NCBI RefSeq assembly: GCF_900177675.1
Contig: NZ_FXWM01000002.1
Location: 124,001-188,000, forward strand
Source: Bacillus sp. OV166
GTDB taxonomy: Bacteria; Bacillota; Bacilli; Bacillales; Cytobacillaceae
DNA length: 64,000 bases
Reading direction: 5' to 3'
A program made the translations under genes and the position numbers. The notes beneath the pieces are model-generated. The model saw only the letters and a program-made list of their open reading frames with translations, was not told where the DNA came from and did not search any database. Of this stretch, positions 8,908 to 18,234 are shown in pieces; position 1 is the first letter of the stretch; each line of letters opens with the position of its first letter.

Positions 8908-9026
8908 AATGCCATCACTGAAAGAGAAGACCGCAGGATGTGCCAAGCAGACACCGTCAGTCTTCATTTTTCCATCCTTGAATCACACCCGAAGAGAATT
9001 CAGGTGAAATGGCATTGCGTCCTGCG
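8908..9026 (+). ncRNA. Structured 5' leader with alternative pairings upstream of the DMT transporter (candidate riboswitch or attenuator)
   Basis: AATGCCAT-CAC (8908-8918) can pair with GTG-aa-ATGGCATT (9004-9016) to close a multi-branched element. Inside it GAAGAC (8926-8931) pairs with GTCTTC (8960-8965) before ATTTTTCC, and AGGATG (8935-8940) with CATCCT (8973-8978). A competing long-range stem joins CGCAGGA (8932-8938) to TCCTGCG (9020-9026), reinforced by TGCCA/TGGCA. These exclude one another, which is typical of regulated leaders. It does not match the FMN, TPP, SAM, cobalamin, c-di-GMP or fluoride consensus sequences as I remember them. Confidence 0.5.
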
Positions 9027-9067
9027 AAAAAATTTTAAACGATTTCATTTAGGAGGGTAATTCGTTT

Positions 9068-10135
9068 ATGAATTCATTAGCAGCTGCAAAAAAGAAACAC
9101 GGAAAAAAGACAGTACGCTGGGGTTTTATGTGGGCTTTATGGACAGCCGTCCTTTGGGGAGCATGGTATGTACCTGGATCTGCAATATGGAATGAACTGC
9201 CATTCAGCTCTATGGCAATGAAAACAAATGAAGAGTTTTTAACCGTCGCAGCCGTCATATCCGGTTTAAATGCCGTCTCCGTTTTATTATTTATGTTTAT
9301 TTGGCTAGGCGTTTTAGGAAAGTGGAAAGATTACGGAAGGACCATTGTTCACTTCAGGAAGGTGACAAAATGGTATTTTATCGCAGCATTATTTGGAGGA
9401 CTGATGGCGATTTTCGGCAGTTTCCTGGCTATTGGCTTTGTTGGCGGTATTTTTGCTGCTGTTGCAGGGCTGATGTATCCGATTGTAGGATCAATTTTAG
9501 CAAATCGATGGTATGGCGAAAAAATATCACGGAGAGCTGCAATCGGCATTGGTCTTATCATTGTCGGGGGAATCGCTGTGTTTGCTCCGGGTATACTGGA
9601 CGAAATACAAAACAGTTCAGGCTCCTGGCTGGGATATTTAGGCGGTTTAATGGCAGCAGTTGGCTGGGGAGTAGAAGGTGCAATTGCTGGACGCGCATTG
9701 GATGCTACAGATCCGGATGTTGGCTTGACAGTCCGGTTTACAGGTGAAGTTTTCTGGTGGGTTGCTGTTGTTTTGCCGCTTTTCGTACTTTTTGGAGATG
9801 TGCCTATTTTGACGATCATTGGGAAGACGCTGACATCTGGGGCAGCGGTAATTTGGCTCCTGCTGGCCGGTATCACTTTTGGTTTCTGCTATGTGTCATG
9901 GTACAAATCCTTCCCATTGATCGGGGTTGGAAGAGGGCAGGCAATTGGAGACTTGTATGGCGTTTTTTCTATTATTTTCATCAGTATTTTCACGCTAACC
10001 ATGCCGGAATGGAATTTTGTAGTAGGCGCATTGGTTGTTATTGCCGGAGGGTTTGTCATGTTTACTGAAAGGCGTGATGATATAGTCCTGCGGGCAGTTC
10101 CTTCAGACAGGAAAGATGTAGAGGAGGCCATGTAA
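9068..10135 (+). CDS. DMT-superfamily (EamA-like) transporter
   Basis: The 355-aa protein shows about ten hydrophobic helices arranged as two homologous halves, the layout of drug/metabolite transporters. The first helix contains WTAVLWGAWYVPGS, and the fourth to fifth helices contain GGIFAAVAGLMYPIVGSILA, the usual EamA signature area. The N-terminus is positively charged (cytoplasmic). Start ATG at 9068 follows AGGAGGG. A structured leader precedes it and two small genes follow in the same operon. It may import or export the compound handled by the oxygenase genes upstream; this is inference from position. Confidence 0.85.
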   Translation: MNSLAAAKKKHGKKTVRWGFMWALWTAVLWGAWYVPGSAIWNELPFSSMAMKTNEEFLTVAAVISGLNAVSVLLFMFIWLGVLGKWKDYGRTIVHFRKVTKWYFIAALFGGLMAIFGSFLAIGFVGGIFAAVAGLMYPIVGSILANRWYGEKISRRAAIGIGLIIVGGIAVFAPGILDEIQNSSGSWLGYLGGLMAAVGWGVEGAIAGRALDATDPDVGLTVRFTGEVFWWVAVVLPLFVLFGDVPILTIIGKTLTSGAAVIWLLLAGITFGFCYVSWYKSFPLIGVGRGQAIGDLYGVFSIIFISIFTLTMPEWNFVVGALVVIAGGFVMFTERRDDIVLRAVPSDRKDVEEAM

Positions 10136-10441
10136 ATGCCAAAAATGCATATTAAAGGATTAATATTGCAAATCATAAGTGATAACACAATGGAGGAATC
10201 GGAAAAAGGCATATGGGATTATGAAATAGCCAAACAGGTCCTTAAAGAGTACGAGTTGGACGGTGCCTATGCCATGGGCAGCGTGCGCCTAGCGCTAACG
10301 GATTTGTATTCAGGGGCACTGATTAAAACAAAGGAAGAAAAATTGGACAATGGCGAGCATTTCGGTAAAGGGAAAGTGTTATTTAAATACTCACTTACAA
10401 GCTTTGGCGAAGAAAGAATGAGAGATGCAGGAATCATTTAA
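10136..10441 (+). CDS. Small winged-helix-like protein, 101 aa
   Basis: The start ATG follows the transporter stop codon directly (ATGTAAATG), indicating translational coupling. The protein is soluble and charged. Its pattern IKGLILQIISDNTM, then IWDYEIAKQVLKEYEL, then SVRLALTDLYSGALIKTKEE and a C-terminal LTSFGEERM resembles the PadR/winged-helix layout (helices, recognition helix, wing, C-terminal helix). It could be the local regulator of the transporter operon or an accessory protein. I do not recognise a named family with confidence. Confidence 0.65.
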   Translation: MPKMHIKGLILQIISDNTMEESEKGIWDYEIAKQVLKEYELDGAYAMGSVRLALTDLYSGALIKTKEEKLDNGEHFGKGKVLFKYSLTSFGEERMRDAGII

Positions 10442-10470
10442 AGAAAAATTTTAAAAAAGGAGTGGATCAT

Positions 10471-10590
10471 ATGCTGGAAATGAATGAATTTTGGGGATTT
10501 GCCGCTGCTCCCTATGTTGCAATAATCGGGATTACTGTAATATCAATTATATGTCTTGTAACCGCAAGGCTTTTTGTCACCAAAATATAA
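10471..10590 (+). CDS. Single-pass membrane miniprotein, 39 aa
   Basis: ATG at 10471 follows AAAAAAGGAGTGGATC, a strong ribosome-binding site. The 39-residue product has a short acidic N-terminus (MLEMNEFWGF) and one membrane helix (AAPYVAIIGITVISIICLV, about 11-29) ending in a positive tail. Small one-helix proteins next to transporters often act as accessory subunits, so it may assist the DMT transporter. Confidence 0.6.
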   Translation: MLEMNEFWGFAAAPYVAIIGITVISIICLVTARLFVTKI

Positions 10591-10724
10591 GTAGTTATGA
10601 AACAAAGGGAAGAGAGCGACCAGTAGGTCAGGCGCGCGAGGAGTTTAGGGAATCATGGGCGGCATGATGTAATAACGCAGTCAATATATTGATATACAAG
10701 GGTTTGGAATAAAGGTAAAGTGCA

Positions 10725-10743
10725 ATGCTAACATTTTGCTAAC
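10725..10743 (+). repeat. 19-bp direct repeat, left copy (candidate att-like site)
   Basis: ATGCTAACATTTTGCTAAC occurs here and again at 14432-14450. Each copy itself holds two TGCTAAC units 4 bp apart. This copy lies directly beyond the 3' end of the integrase relic. The pair brackets the integrase relic and the UvrA paralogue. Confidence 0.75.
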
Positions 10744-10758
10744 ATTCATCGCCTGATT

Positions 10759-10804
10759 AGAGGCTTCTCATTAATTGACAATTTATGAGAAGCCTCTTTT
10801 TTCA
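10759..10804. terminator. Bidirectional terminator at the end of the integrase relic
   Basis: AGAGGCTTCTCAT (10759-10771) pairs perfectly with ATGAGAAGCCTCT (10785-10797), followed by a T run on the plus strand. It overlaps the degraded C-terminus of the integrase gene. Confidence 0.85.
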
Positions 10805-11450
10805 TTTCTTTGGTTACATGCAGATAAACATTTTTGGTTGTCTCATGTTCACAGTAACCTAACCGATCCATAATTTCTTCTAAGCCTACTTTTGCTTCTG
10901 CTAATATGATGTATGCGTATGGCGCAAAGAGTGGGGAGTAAGTTCAGGAATTAAACCGGATAACTTCAGTAATCGAGCCATTCTGTTTTCAACGGTCTTA
11001 ATGAAAATAGGGTAACCTGGTTGTCTATCTTTCTTGGCGAAAATGAATCCTTCATCAAGATAAGCTTCACCCAATCGCTCCTTAACTTTCTTTTGTGATA
11101 ACATATGCTTCTTAAGAGCGACAATAACAGCTTCATCAACCACTATGTTTCGTTTGGATTTTCTAGTCTTAGGTGGCACTAATTGATAATCCAGCGTGTT
11201 ATTCTTCGGGTTATAGTAGGTTTTCGATATACTGATGGTATGTTCATCAAAGTCAATGTCTTTCCACTTAAGCGCTACTAATTCACCAACATGCATTCCT
11301 GTGTAGGAAAGAGTAAGAAAGATTAAGTAATCCAAATCCAATCCTTTATTAGCGGATGTTTTCAACAGTAACTTTAACTCTTCCTTCTCCATATATTTAG
11401 GGATTTCTTGTTCCTCTTTCAGCGGATTATAAACAAGACAGTTTCGTGTG
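10770..11450 (-). pseudogene. Tyrosine recombinase/integrase relic (N-terminally truncated, frameshifted)
   Basis: An open segment at 10901-11392 encodes the catalytic domain of a phage-type integrase: LSYTGMHVGELVALKWKDID contains the first active-site Arg, and HSLRHTHTS contains the His-x-x-Arg pair. A one-base shift near 10903 puts the rest (LAEAKVGLEEIMDRLG, then TKNVYLHVTKEMKKEAS) in another frame, so the catalytic Tyr is not reached in phase. Upstream, NPLKEEQEIPKY continues in frame to about 11440, after which homology stops: the arm-binding domain is gone. It is a dead integrase, probably what once mobilised this segment. Confidence 0.85.
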
Positions 11451-11790
11451 TTTTAAGTCTTAGGAAACAGAAATGAATGTTTTTAGTATCGAGTGAAGAG
11501 GTTGAATTTTCTGCCGGTATAGTTGATTGATTTAGCAAAATGTATAAATACCTAGTTGACAGATAATAGCGAAACAAGATATTTATATCTACGAGGAGAT
11601 TCTATATGGATGAATTGGTAGAAAAATTCTCATTTTAGATAAGCTGAAGAAACCAAGAAGAGTTTCGTAAGCAATAAAATTATTTTATTTGATGTAATTA
11701 TCGCATTTTTTGGTATTCCCCTGTCAAGGGTGGCTAGACTTGTAGCGAACTGAAAGAAGCATAGTAGTTAAAATCAGAAAGGAGGACAAA
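11451..11790. other. Intergenic stretch before the UvrA paralogue
   Basis: Mostly featureless AT-rich DNA. A ribosome-binding site (GAGGAG) before ATG at 11606 opens a frame of only ten codons (MDELVEKFSF), either a leader peptide or the stub of a lost gene; I cannot decide. No terminator or operator was recognised. Confidence 0.4.
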
Positions 11791-14070
11791 ATGCCAGAAA
11801 TAAAAGATGAAATCATTTTAAGAGGGCTTAAAGAACATAATTTAAAAAATATAGATTTAAACCTACCAAAAGAAAAAATTATCGCATTTACTGGTCTTTC
11901 AGGCTCAGGAAAGAGCTCCGTTGTTTTTGATACATTAGCAACAGAAAGCAGAAGACAAATGATTTTGAACTATCCTCACTATGTCAGATATCAAATGCCA
12001 AGGTACGAAAGGCCTCACGCCGATCTTATGCAAAACTTAAGCCCGGTTGTTGTAGTAGAACAAAGAGCTATAGGGAGCAATTCCCGCTCAACAGTAGGCA
12101 CCTATATGGATATAAATCCATTAATTAGACTTTTGTTCTCAAGAATAGGAAAGCCATCAATAGGTTCTGCCAACGAATTTTCTAGCCAAAGTTCTTTTGG
12201 CAGATGTCCAGAGTGTGGTGGATTTGGGGAGGTAATTGCGCCAGACCTAAATAAGATTATCGATGACAATAAGTCACTTCGAGATTATGCAGTGAAATTT
12301 AAGCCATTATCGCCTTCAGGTTGGCAAGGCAGATGGATGATGACATGCGGATTATTCGATCCGGATAAACCGATAAAGGACTACTCAAAAGAAAAACGTC
12401 ATCTGCTTTTATATGGTCCCCGAGAAGGTGAAAGAGTTTATGCGCCGTTTCACACAAAACACGGACCTCTAGATCATGAGTGGGATGGGTTATTTCCCAG
12501 ATTTACGCGCCTTTATATCAATAGAGATATCTCAAAGCTAAAAGAAGTATCCCAAGATGACGTCTTAGCAGTATCAACACATTCATTATGCCCAACCTGC
12601 CAAGGTTCAGGCCTAAACCCAAAGGTATTAGAATGTAGAATAAATGGTTTAAATATCGCAGAATACGATCAATTAGAGCTTACAGAACTACTGGAAGAAC
12701 TAACGAACATAAGAGATACTATGGGAGAATATATCGCACAACAAGCAATCCCACATATCATACAACTAGTTGAAATGGGATTAGGATATTTGAGTCTATC
12801 AAGAAAAATGGGTACCTTGTCCGGTGGCGAAGCTCAAAGGGTAAAAATCGCTCGCCATTTAGGGAGCAGCCTGAACAATATCACATACATTTTCGACGAA
12901 CCAAGTGCAGGACTCCATCCAGAAGAAGTGGATATGTTAATACAAATGATGAAAAGTCTAAAAGCCCAACATAATACCGTCATTGTAATTGAACACGATC
13001 TATCTGTCATAAAAGTAGCCGATGAAATAATAGAGATGGGACCAGGAGCAGGTGTAAATGGAGGAGAAGTTGTCTATCAAGGAAAATTAGAAGGACTAAA
13101 AAACTCTCCCACCGCAAAAGCCCTAAATCACAAACTAAAAATAAATAAAAATCCAAGGGATATAAAAAGTTATTTTACAATAAACAGAGCAAGAAACAAT
13201 AACTTAAAAAATATAAGCGTAAATATTCCTAAAAAGATCTTAGTCTCTATATGTGGAGTATCAGGTTCAGGTAAAAGCTCCTTAACGTTGGAAGCGTTCA
13301 CGGAAAGATATCCAAAAACCATAATGGTAGGACAAGGCGGCATAGGAATCTCCAACCGTTCGACACTAGCTACATATATGGGAATAATGGACGATATTCG
13401 CGCAACATTTTCAAAAGAAACAGGACAACCAGCAGGTTTGTTCAGCTTTAACTCCTTGGGAGCATGCCCTATCTGCAAAGGAAAAGGAGCCCTAACGCCA
13501 GACGTAGCATTTGCAGATCCGGTGACAATCCCTTGTGAAGCATGTGGCGGTACTAGATATTCAGATGAAGCACTGTCATATCGATATCAAGATAAAAATA
13601 TAGTAGAGATTTTAGATTTAACAATAGACGAGGCTATTAAATATTTTAAAATATCAAAGATCATAAAAAGAGTGCATACGCTAAAAGACGTAGGATTAGG
13701 GTATCTGACCTTAGGACAGACAACAAGTTCTCTAAGCGGAGGAGAAATCCAACGTCTAAAACTCGCAAGCCACTTACAAAAAGAAGGACAAATCTACCTA
13801 TTAGACGAGCCATCCTTAGGACTACATACAGAAGATAATGAAAAACTCTTAGACGTATTTCAAAATCTCGTAAACAGAGGTAATTCTGTCATAATAATCG
13901 AACACAATCTAAACTTTATAGCGGCGAGCGACTGGGTAATAGAATTGGGTGTAGGAGGAGGAAAACAAGGTGGACAAATTATATTCGAAGGTACACCAGA
14001 AGAAATGTTAAATGTAGAGACATTGACAGCGAAATGGTTAAAGGATGGAGTTAGAAAGCATTTCATTTAA
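11791..14070 (+). CDS. UvrA paralogue, short form lacking the UvrB-binding domain (UvrA2-like)
   Basis: The 759-aa protein is an ABC ATPase of the UvrA family. Walker A motifs lie at GLSGSGKSS (about 35) and GVSGSGKSS (about 488), with signature motifs LSGGEAQR and LSGGEIQR and Walker B motifs IFDEPSAGLHP and LLDEPSLGLHTE. Zinc-binding pairs CPECGG, CPTCQG, CPICKG and CEACGG are present. Normal UvrA is about 950 aa; the shorter UvrA2 class lacks the UvrB-interaction domain. Such paralogues are linked to DNA-damage or DNA-binding-drug tolerance. The ribosome-binding site is AAAGGAGG. It sits between the two 19-bp direct repeats beside the integrase relic, so it is probably cargo of a former mobile segment. 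Confidence 0.92.
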   Translation: MPEIKDEIILRGLKEHNLKNIDLNLPKEKIIAFTGLSGSGKSSVVFDTLATESRRQMILNYPHYVRYQMPRYERPHADLMQNLSPVVVVEQRAIGSNSRSTVGTYMDINPLIRLLFSRIGKPSIGSANEFSSQSSFGRCPECGGFGEVIAPDLNKIIDDNKSLRDYAVKFKPLSPSGWQGRWMMTCGLFDPDKPIKDYSKEKRHLLLYGPREGERVYAPFHTKHGPLDHEWDGLFPRFTRLYINRDISKLKEVSQDDVLAVSTHSLCPTCQGSGLNPKVLECRINGLNIAEYDQLELTELLEELTNIRDTMGEYIAQQAIPHIIQLVEMGLGYLSLSRKMGTLSGGEAQRVKIARHLGSSLNNITYIFDEPSAGLHPEEVDMLIQMMKSLKAQHNTVIVIEHDLSVIKVADEIIEMGPGAGVNGGEVVYQGKLEGLKNSPTAKALNHKLKINKNPRDIKSYFTINRARNNNLKNISVNIPKKILVSICGVSGSGKSSLTLEAFTERYPKTIMVGQGGIGISNRSTLATYMGIMDDIRATFSKETGQPAGLFSFNSLGACPICKGKGALTPDVAFADPVTIPCEACGGTRYSDEALSYRYQDKNIVEILDLTIDEAIKYFKISKIIKRVHTLKDVGLGYLTLGQTTSSLSGGEIQRLKLASHLQKEGQIYLLDEPSLGLHTEDNEKLLDVFQNLVNRGNSVIIIEHNLNFIAASDWVIELGVGGGKQGGQIIFEGTPEEMLNVETLTAKWLKDGVRKHFI

Positions 14071-14109
14071 AATGTGGATTTATTGAACCTCTTTGTAAAA
14101 GTATTAAAG

Positions 14110-14285
14110 AAGAATATTAAGATATTAGCACGATGATGACTTTGAAAGTTCCATTCGTTTAATATCTAAGCATCATTTTCAAAAAGATTCCTGTCGTGAA
14201 TGAAGCAGGCTAGGGTGTAGGGATTATAAGCCGTGGAGATATTATCCATAATTTATCAAAATCAATATTTAATGAAGAATTCTAA
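14110..14285 (+). pseudogene. CBS-domain protein fragment
   Basis: Pieces in different frames read SSIRLISKHHF, then IPVVNEA, then GIISRGDIIHNLSKSIFNEEF before a stop: the C-terminal half of a CBS domain. Frameshifts and the missing N-terminus make it non-functional. Confidence 0.6.
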
Positions 14286-14353
14286 ATACATACCAGCACC
14301 TCATGTGTTGCCACATACACTCTGGACATGAGGATTGTGGAACCATTGTTAAA

Positions 14354-14384
14354 AAGCGATGTATATAGAATTTGCATCGCTCTT
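14354..14384 (+). terminator. Possible terminator
   Basis: AGCGATG (14355-14361) pairs with CATCGCT (14375-14381) before CTTGTT. The T run is short, so this is tentative. Confidence 0.4.
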
Positions 14385-14431
14385 GTTATAAGAGTCATCA
14401 AGTCAATTACATATCATTGTCTGATAACAGC

Positions 14432-14450
14432 ATGCTAACATTTTGCTAAC
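14432..14450 (+). repeat. 19-bp direct repeat, right copy (candidate att-like site)
   Basis: Identical to 10725-10743 (ATGCTAACATTTTGCTAAC). Together they delimit a 3.7-kb segment holding the integrase relic, the UvrA paralogue and the CBS fragment. Confidence 0.75.
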
Positions 14451-14627
14451 GAAATATTATAAATCGCATTAAATTCAGGTTAAAGATGTTACACGTAGTA
14501 CTATCAGAACGTTGATTTTTCGTGCTTTGTTTCTACTATGGTTAAATAACAAGCCCTTTTCATATCTACGCTTTTCGGCAATAATATAAAGTTTTTCAAT
14601 AGAAAATAATACCTTCCACGAGAAAAA

Positions 14628-15026
14628 CTATTTAGCTTTAATAGATATCTTACTGACATTACGAGTGTATTTTCCTTGTTTTAATACTACGATTTTATCC
14701 CAAGAACCATCCATCGGTAATTCCAATTTAGCTTTATAAACCCCTTTTGAGATTTTTTCCATTTTGCCATCTACTTTATGACCCATGCCTTCCATTTCTA
14801 AAATCATTTCCACGGAATCTACATTAACTGGTTCATTTTTCTTATTTGATAAAAAAACTTCATAACTATGTTCAGAATTTTTAGTTGTGGGTTGATCTGA
14901 AAGTGTAACTAAAATATTATTTAAAAATTCATTTGAAACTTCTGTTTCTTGTGATTTTCCACAACCTGCTAAAATTATGATTAGTAATACTGAAAATATT
15001 AAATTTCTTATAAAGATAACGCTCAC
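14628..15026 (-). CDS. FixH/YtkA-like lipoprotein
   Basis: The 132-aa protein starts with a hydrophobic signal (IFSVLLIIILAGC) ending in the lipobox LAGC, so it should be lipidated and held on the outer face of the membrane. The mature part has a single beta-sandwich of the FixH/YtkA type (YEVFLSNKKNEPVNVDSVEMILEM in two adjoining strands, then YKAKLELPMDGSWDKIVVL). YtkA-like domains often accompany copper or cytochrome-oxidase genes, but no such genes are nearby. The start is GTG at 15026 behind AAAGGTGTATA. Confidence 0.8.
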   Translation of the reverse strand: MSVIFIRNLIFSVLLIIILAGCGKSQETEVSNEFLNNILVTLSDQPTTKNSEHSYEVFLSNKKNEPVNVDSVEMILEMEGMGHKVDGKMEKISKGVYKAKLELPMDGSWDKIVVLKQGKYTRNVSKISIKAK

Positions 15027-15281
15027 TATACACCTTTCATTTTTTGTTATTCTTCATCTCTCGTAATCTTGCAAAAAACTTATTCTCCATTAGCCAAACA
15101 TATGCCGAAGTCATCTTCCTTACTACGAATCATTATGAGGTAAGGTGCTTTTGGATGATTTAAAAGAATAGTATGAAAAAGATACTATTTCACATTATCT
15201 TTTCTGATCTACATCATGTACGTTGATTTTCTGCTGCAAATGAAACTAGAGTTTATAGTAAATAGTTGAATTTTCAAATTA

Positions 15282-16541
15282 TTATGATATATCGTTGTCA
15301 GTATCTATTAAAATTTTTGAAATTCGTGCCACTTTCTCATACTGCTCTATCTTCATATAGTGATTATATAATTCCTTGGCATAGCTGTTTTTCATAATCA
15401 AATGTTTGTTGGACTGAAAATAGGGTAGAGCATTTTCCTCTATAAAACTGTAATACTGATCCAGTTTATTTTCTATACGATAGATGAGAAGCTTGAATAA
15501 TATTTTGAATAAACTGTTGTCTAACTTTTTTGCTAAGGATAACCCTTCATGAGCCTTTTTCAGCATCATTGTATTCTGTAGCAGCTTTCCTTCCAAGCAA
15601 CTTTTTAAATAATCGTACAGATACTTAAGATGTAGAATGGAAAAATTATCCATCATATCAAGCGCCTCTTTAAAAAACTTCTGTGCGTTGACATAATCCT
15701 TTCTTTTGGAGTATATATGGCCTAAGTTGTTTAGAAGCGTCCCTTTTCTATCAGGTGCATTCAGTATTTCACACACTTGAATCAGGTTATGATAAGATAC
15801 TATTATTTTTTGAAAATCAATATAGATGTCGTTCCCGTCCAGCCAAAGTATCAAGGTTTCAGCGTCAATCGCTCTTATGAAGTTATTCGTTTCCTTGAAG
15901 TACCGCAGGGCTTTTTCTGCATATACATAGGTCCTTACTTTGGAGTCGATCCAGTGATAGGCCATCGCCAAGTTATAATAGTATTCGTAATTACCATATG
16001 TATCCTTATCAATTTCGACCAAAACTTGTATAGCCTTTCGATGATTTTCGGTGCCTGAGGTGTTGGAATTGTATATGTAATATATACCCCATACGTGCCG
16101 CAGTAGGTTCTTTTCATATGGTGGAAGATCTGGATATTCTCTTTGAACATGCTTCAAAATGTCATAAGTGTTTTTGAAATTATTATTCAGGATATAATAT
16201 CTTGCCAGCAGTAATTGGTACATGGCAGTATGTTTGGAAGTGCTTATGAAAGGGATTTTTTCTAATTCTTTACGGGTCTCTTCTACCTCCTTCATCCTTT
16301 GCATAGTGATCTCCTTATGCCAGCGATGAAGTTGATTCTCCATGTTCTCAAGACGACTGATCTCTTTTTTTATATCTATTTGCAAGCGTTCTGTTAATAA
16401 TGCGAGAATTTCCGAAGAATAACTTGTATCCCCACGCTCGATTTTGCTTACATGCTTAGATGAGCAGATGCCCGTTCCTAATTCTCCTTGTGTAAGTCCA
16501 GCTTTAGTACGATAAAATTTTATGATTTCTCCTACTAGCAT
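15282..16541 (-). CDS. HTH-TPR transcriptional regulator (RRNPP-like)
   Basis: The 419-aa protein has an N-terminal XRE-type helix-turn-helix (about 5-60; TQGELGTGICSSKHVSKIERGD) followed by about eight helical repeats with the TPR pattern (for example NNLGHIYSKRKDYVNAQKFF). This architecture is that of RRNPP regulators (PlcR, Rgg, NprR and relatives), which often respond to a secreted signalling peptide. I looked downstream for a peptide gene and found no convincing one. The ribosome-binding site AAGAGGAGAGAG precedes ATG at 16541. Targets are unknown. Confidence 0.85.
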   Translation of the reverse strand: MLVGEIIKFYRTKAGLTQGELGTGICSSKHVSKIERGDTSYSSEILALLTERLQIDIKKEISRLENMENQLHRWHKEITMQRMKEVEETRKELEKIPFISTSKHTAMYQLLLARYYILNNNFKNTYDILKHVQREYPDLPPYEKNLLRHVWGIYYIYNSNTSGTENHRKAIQVLVEIDKDTYGNYEYYYNLAMAYHWIDSKVRTYVYAEKALRYFKETNNFIRAIDAETLILWLDGNDIYIDFQKIIVSYHNLIQVCEILNAPDRKGTLLNNLGHIYSKRKDYVNAQKFFKEALDMMDNFSILHLKYLYDYLKSCLEGKLLQNTMMLKKAHEGLSLAKKLDNSLFKILFKLLIYRIENKLDQYYSFIEENALPYFQSNKHLIMKNSYAKELYNHYMKIEQYEKVARISKILIDTDNDIS

Positions 16542-17115
16542 TGAAACTCTCTCCTCTTAAAACCCCTAAGTAATAAACTATTAGAATACGGTATTAGTTA
16601 CTAGATAAAAATGTAACTACTTTAGAAGTAGCTTATTCCGATGTTGAAACACACATTTTCAGATCAAAAGAATGTCCTTTCTAAAAGAAATATTTTCATA
16701 TATTTTATAGTTATTTCTTTGTTTGTATTATTTTATTGGGAACACTGAATCAATTAACACTTTTTTTATTCTTTTATTAAAAAAAGTAATGAATTATGTA
16801 ATAAAGCTATTCCTATTTTTGTTTTGGTAAATAGTTCTGAAGATTGTAAACGTTTACAGATTAATCATGACTTATTTGACATCATAAACCTTGTTTTAAT
16901 AATAATTATATCATTTTATATTAAACTATTCTCTGTCCAAAATATTCCTATATTTCACCATTAATTTGGTCATTCCATTGATTTTTACAATTAAATACAA
17001 AGCATTGCTTGTTGATCGAGACAGTGGAGTTTATCGTGTTATAGATGAAGAGTAATGGAGTCGAGATGTCATTCTACTCCTACGTAGCTGCATGCATTTG
17101 CGTTGCGATCCCAGA
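16542..17115. other. AT-rich intergenic stretch
   Basis: There is no open frame with a ribosome-binding site. A short segment near 16999-17057 reads ALLVDRDSGVYRVIDEE before a stop and may be the end of a lost gene interrupted by the IS element that follows. Confidence 0.35.
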
Positions 17116-17307
17116 AGTAGACAATATAAATTCGGATTTAGAGAAAGGAATCAGTAATAATCGCTCTGGTTCCTTTCTTCTTCTCATCTTTTCGCATGGT
17201 CTCAGAACCCTGGTAGCCTGTCAAGGAAAGCACTTGACAGACTCCCAGAATTCTGAGAATTGGTCTGTAAGATGCGAAGGAGAAAGACTAGCCCTGTGGT
17301 CTGTCTC

Positions 17308-18234
17308 TTAACTGGCTGCTGCATATTGTTTAGGTGTTTTGTAATCTAAGACCCCTTGAATTCGGTGATGGTTATAATAGTTTATATACTCATGAATAAT
17401 CTGTTTAGCTTCGTCTATTACCTTAACTGTTTTTAGTTCTTTGCGTTCTGCTTTTAGAAAGGAGAAAAAGCTTTCTATACATGCATTATCGAGGGCATTT
17501 GCTTTTCTAGACATACTTGGAGTGATTTTATTTTCCCCTTCCCCCATTAACTCTTTCCATCTATTTGACCGGTAGGGCATTCCTTGGTCAGAATGAATAA
17601 TCATCCCCTTCTTTTTATTTCTAGTTTCTAATGCAGAGACAAGCGTATCTTCTACTAGATTGACATCATGGGATTCAGATAATTGATATCCTAAAATATA
17701 ATTATCATGTAAATCCATTAGGGCAGAGAGATAAAGTTTTGTATTTCCTATCGGAATTTCTGATACGTCGGTAACCCATTTTTCACTAATTTCAGAAGTG
17801 GAGAAATCCCTTTTTAATAGGTTTTCATAGATATGGCCAGCCGAAGATACTTTATGACTTTGTCCATTGATAGATTTTCTTTTATCTCTACGCGCTTGAC
17901 TTTTTAACCCCAACTCACTCATTAATCTCCGCATTATTTTCTCACTAACCGGAAGGTTATACTTATCTCTTAATTCGGCATTTATTTTGCGATAACCATA
18001 GTTCTTGTGGTGTTGATGGTAAATTATCGTAATATATTCTTTTAACTCTTTATCTCTATTTGTTTCCTTTTTCTTTTTACCTTTGTTTTTTATATATTTG
18101 TAATATCCAGCCCGGGAAACTAAAAGTTTTTTACAAATTTTTGAGATAGGATATTTTGATTTAAGCTCATCTATTACTTGGAACTTAGCTTTTTTTCCTC
18201 CCTTTTTAGAATTTGAAGGTACTTTTTTAATATT
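17308..18234 (-). CDS. IS3-family transposase OrfB (DDE domain), made by -1 frameshift from OrfA
   Basis: The frame is open from 18234 to 17308 with no upstream start of its own. It overlaps the end of orfA at a run of seven A followed by G, the classic A-AAA-AAG slippery site, so OrfAB is expected as a fusion. The N-terminal part contains VSRAGYYKY and YGYRKINAELR typical of the family. The catalytic DDE residues are in TDVSEIP, HSDQGMPYRS and ACIESFFSFLK, so the integrase core looks intact. Confidence 0.88.
   Translation of the reverse strand, partial: NIKKVPSNSKKGGKKAKFQVIDELKSKYPISKICKKLLVSRAGYYKYIKNKGKKKKETNRDKELKEYITIIYHQHHKNYGYRKINAELRDKYNLPVSEKIMRRLMSELGLKSQARRDKRKSINGQSHKVSSAGHIYENLLKRDFSTSEISEKWVTDVSEIPIGNTKLYLSALMDLHDNYILGYQLSESHDVNLVEDTLVSALETRNKKKGMIIHSDQGMPYRSNRWKELMGEGENKITPSMSRKANALDNACIESFFSFLKAERKELKTVKVIDEAKQIIHEYINYYNHHRIQGVLDYKTPKQYAAAS

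Noticed and set aside
9301..10068. Long open frames in other phases inside the DMT transporter gene
   Set aside because: Shadow frames with Cys/Trp/Arg-rich, non-protein-like composition.
15070..15147. A 25-codon minus-strand frame (MTSAYVWLMENKFFARLREM...) as a signalling peptide for the HTH-TPR regulator
   Set aside because: No proper ribosome-binding site spacing and no secretion signal.
15170..15186. AGTAT-N7-ATACT palindrome upstream of the FixH-like lipoprotein, resembling half of the HxlR operator
   Set aside because: The spacer is 7 not 8 and no AAGT-N4-ACTT follows at 11 bp.
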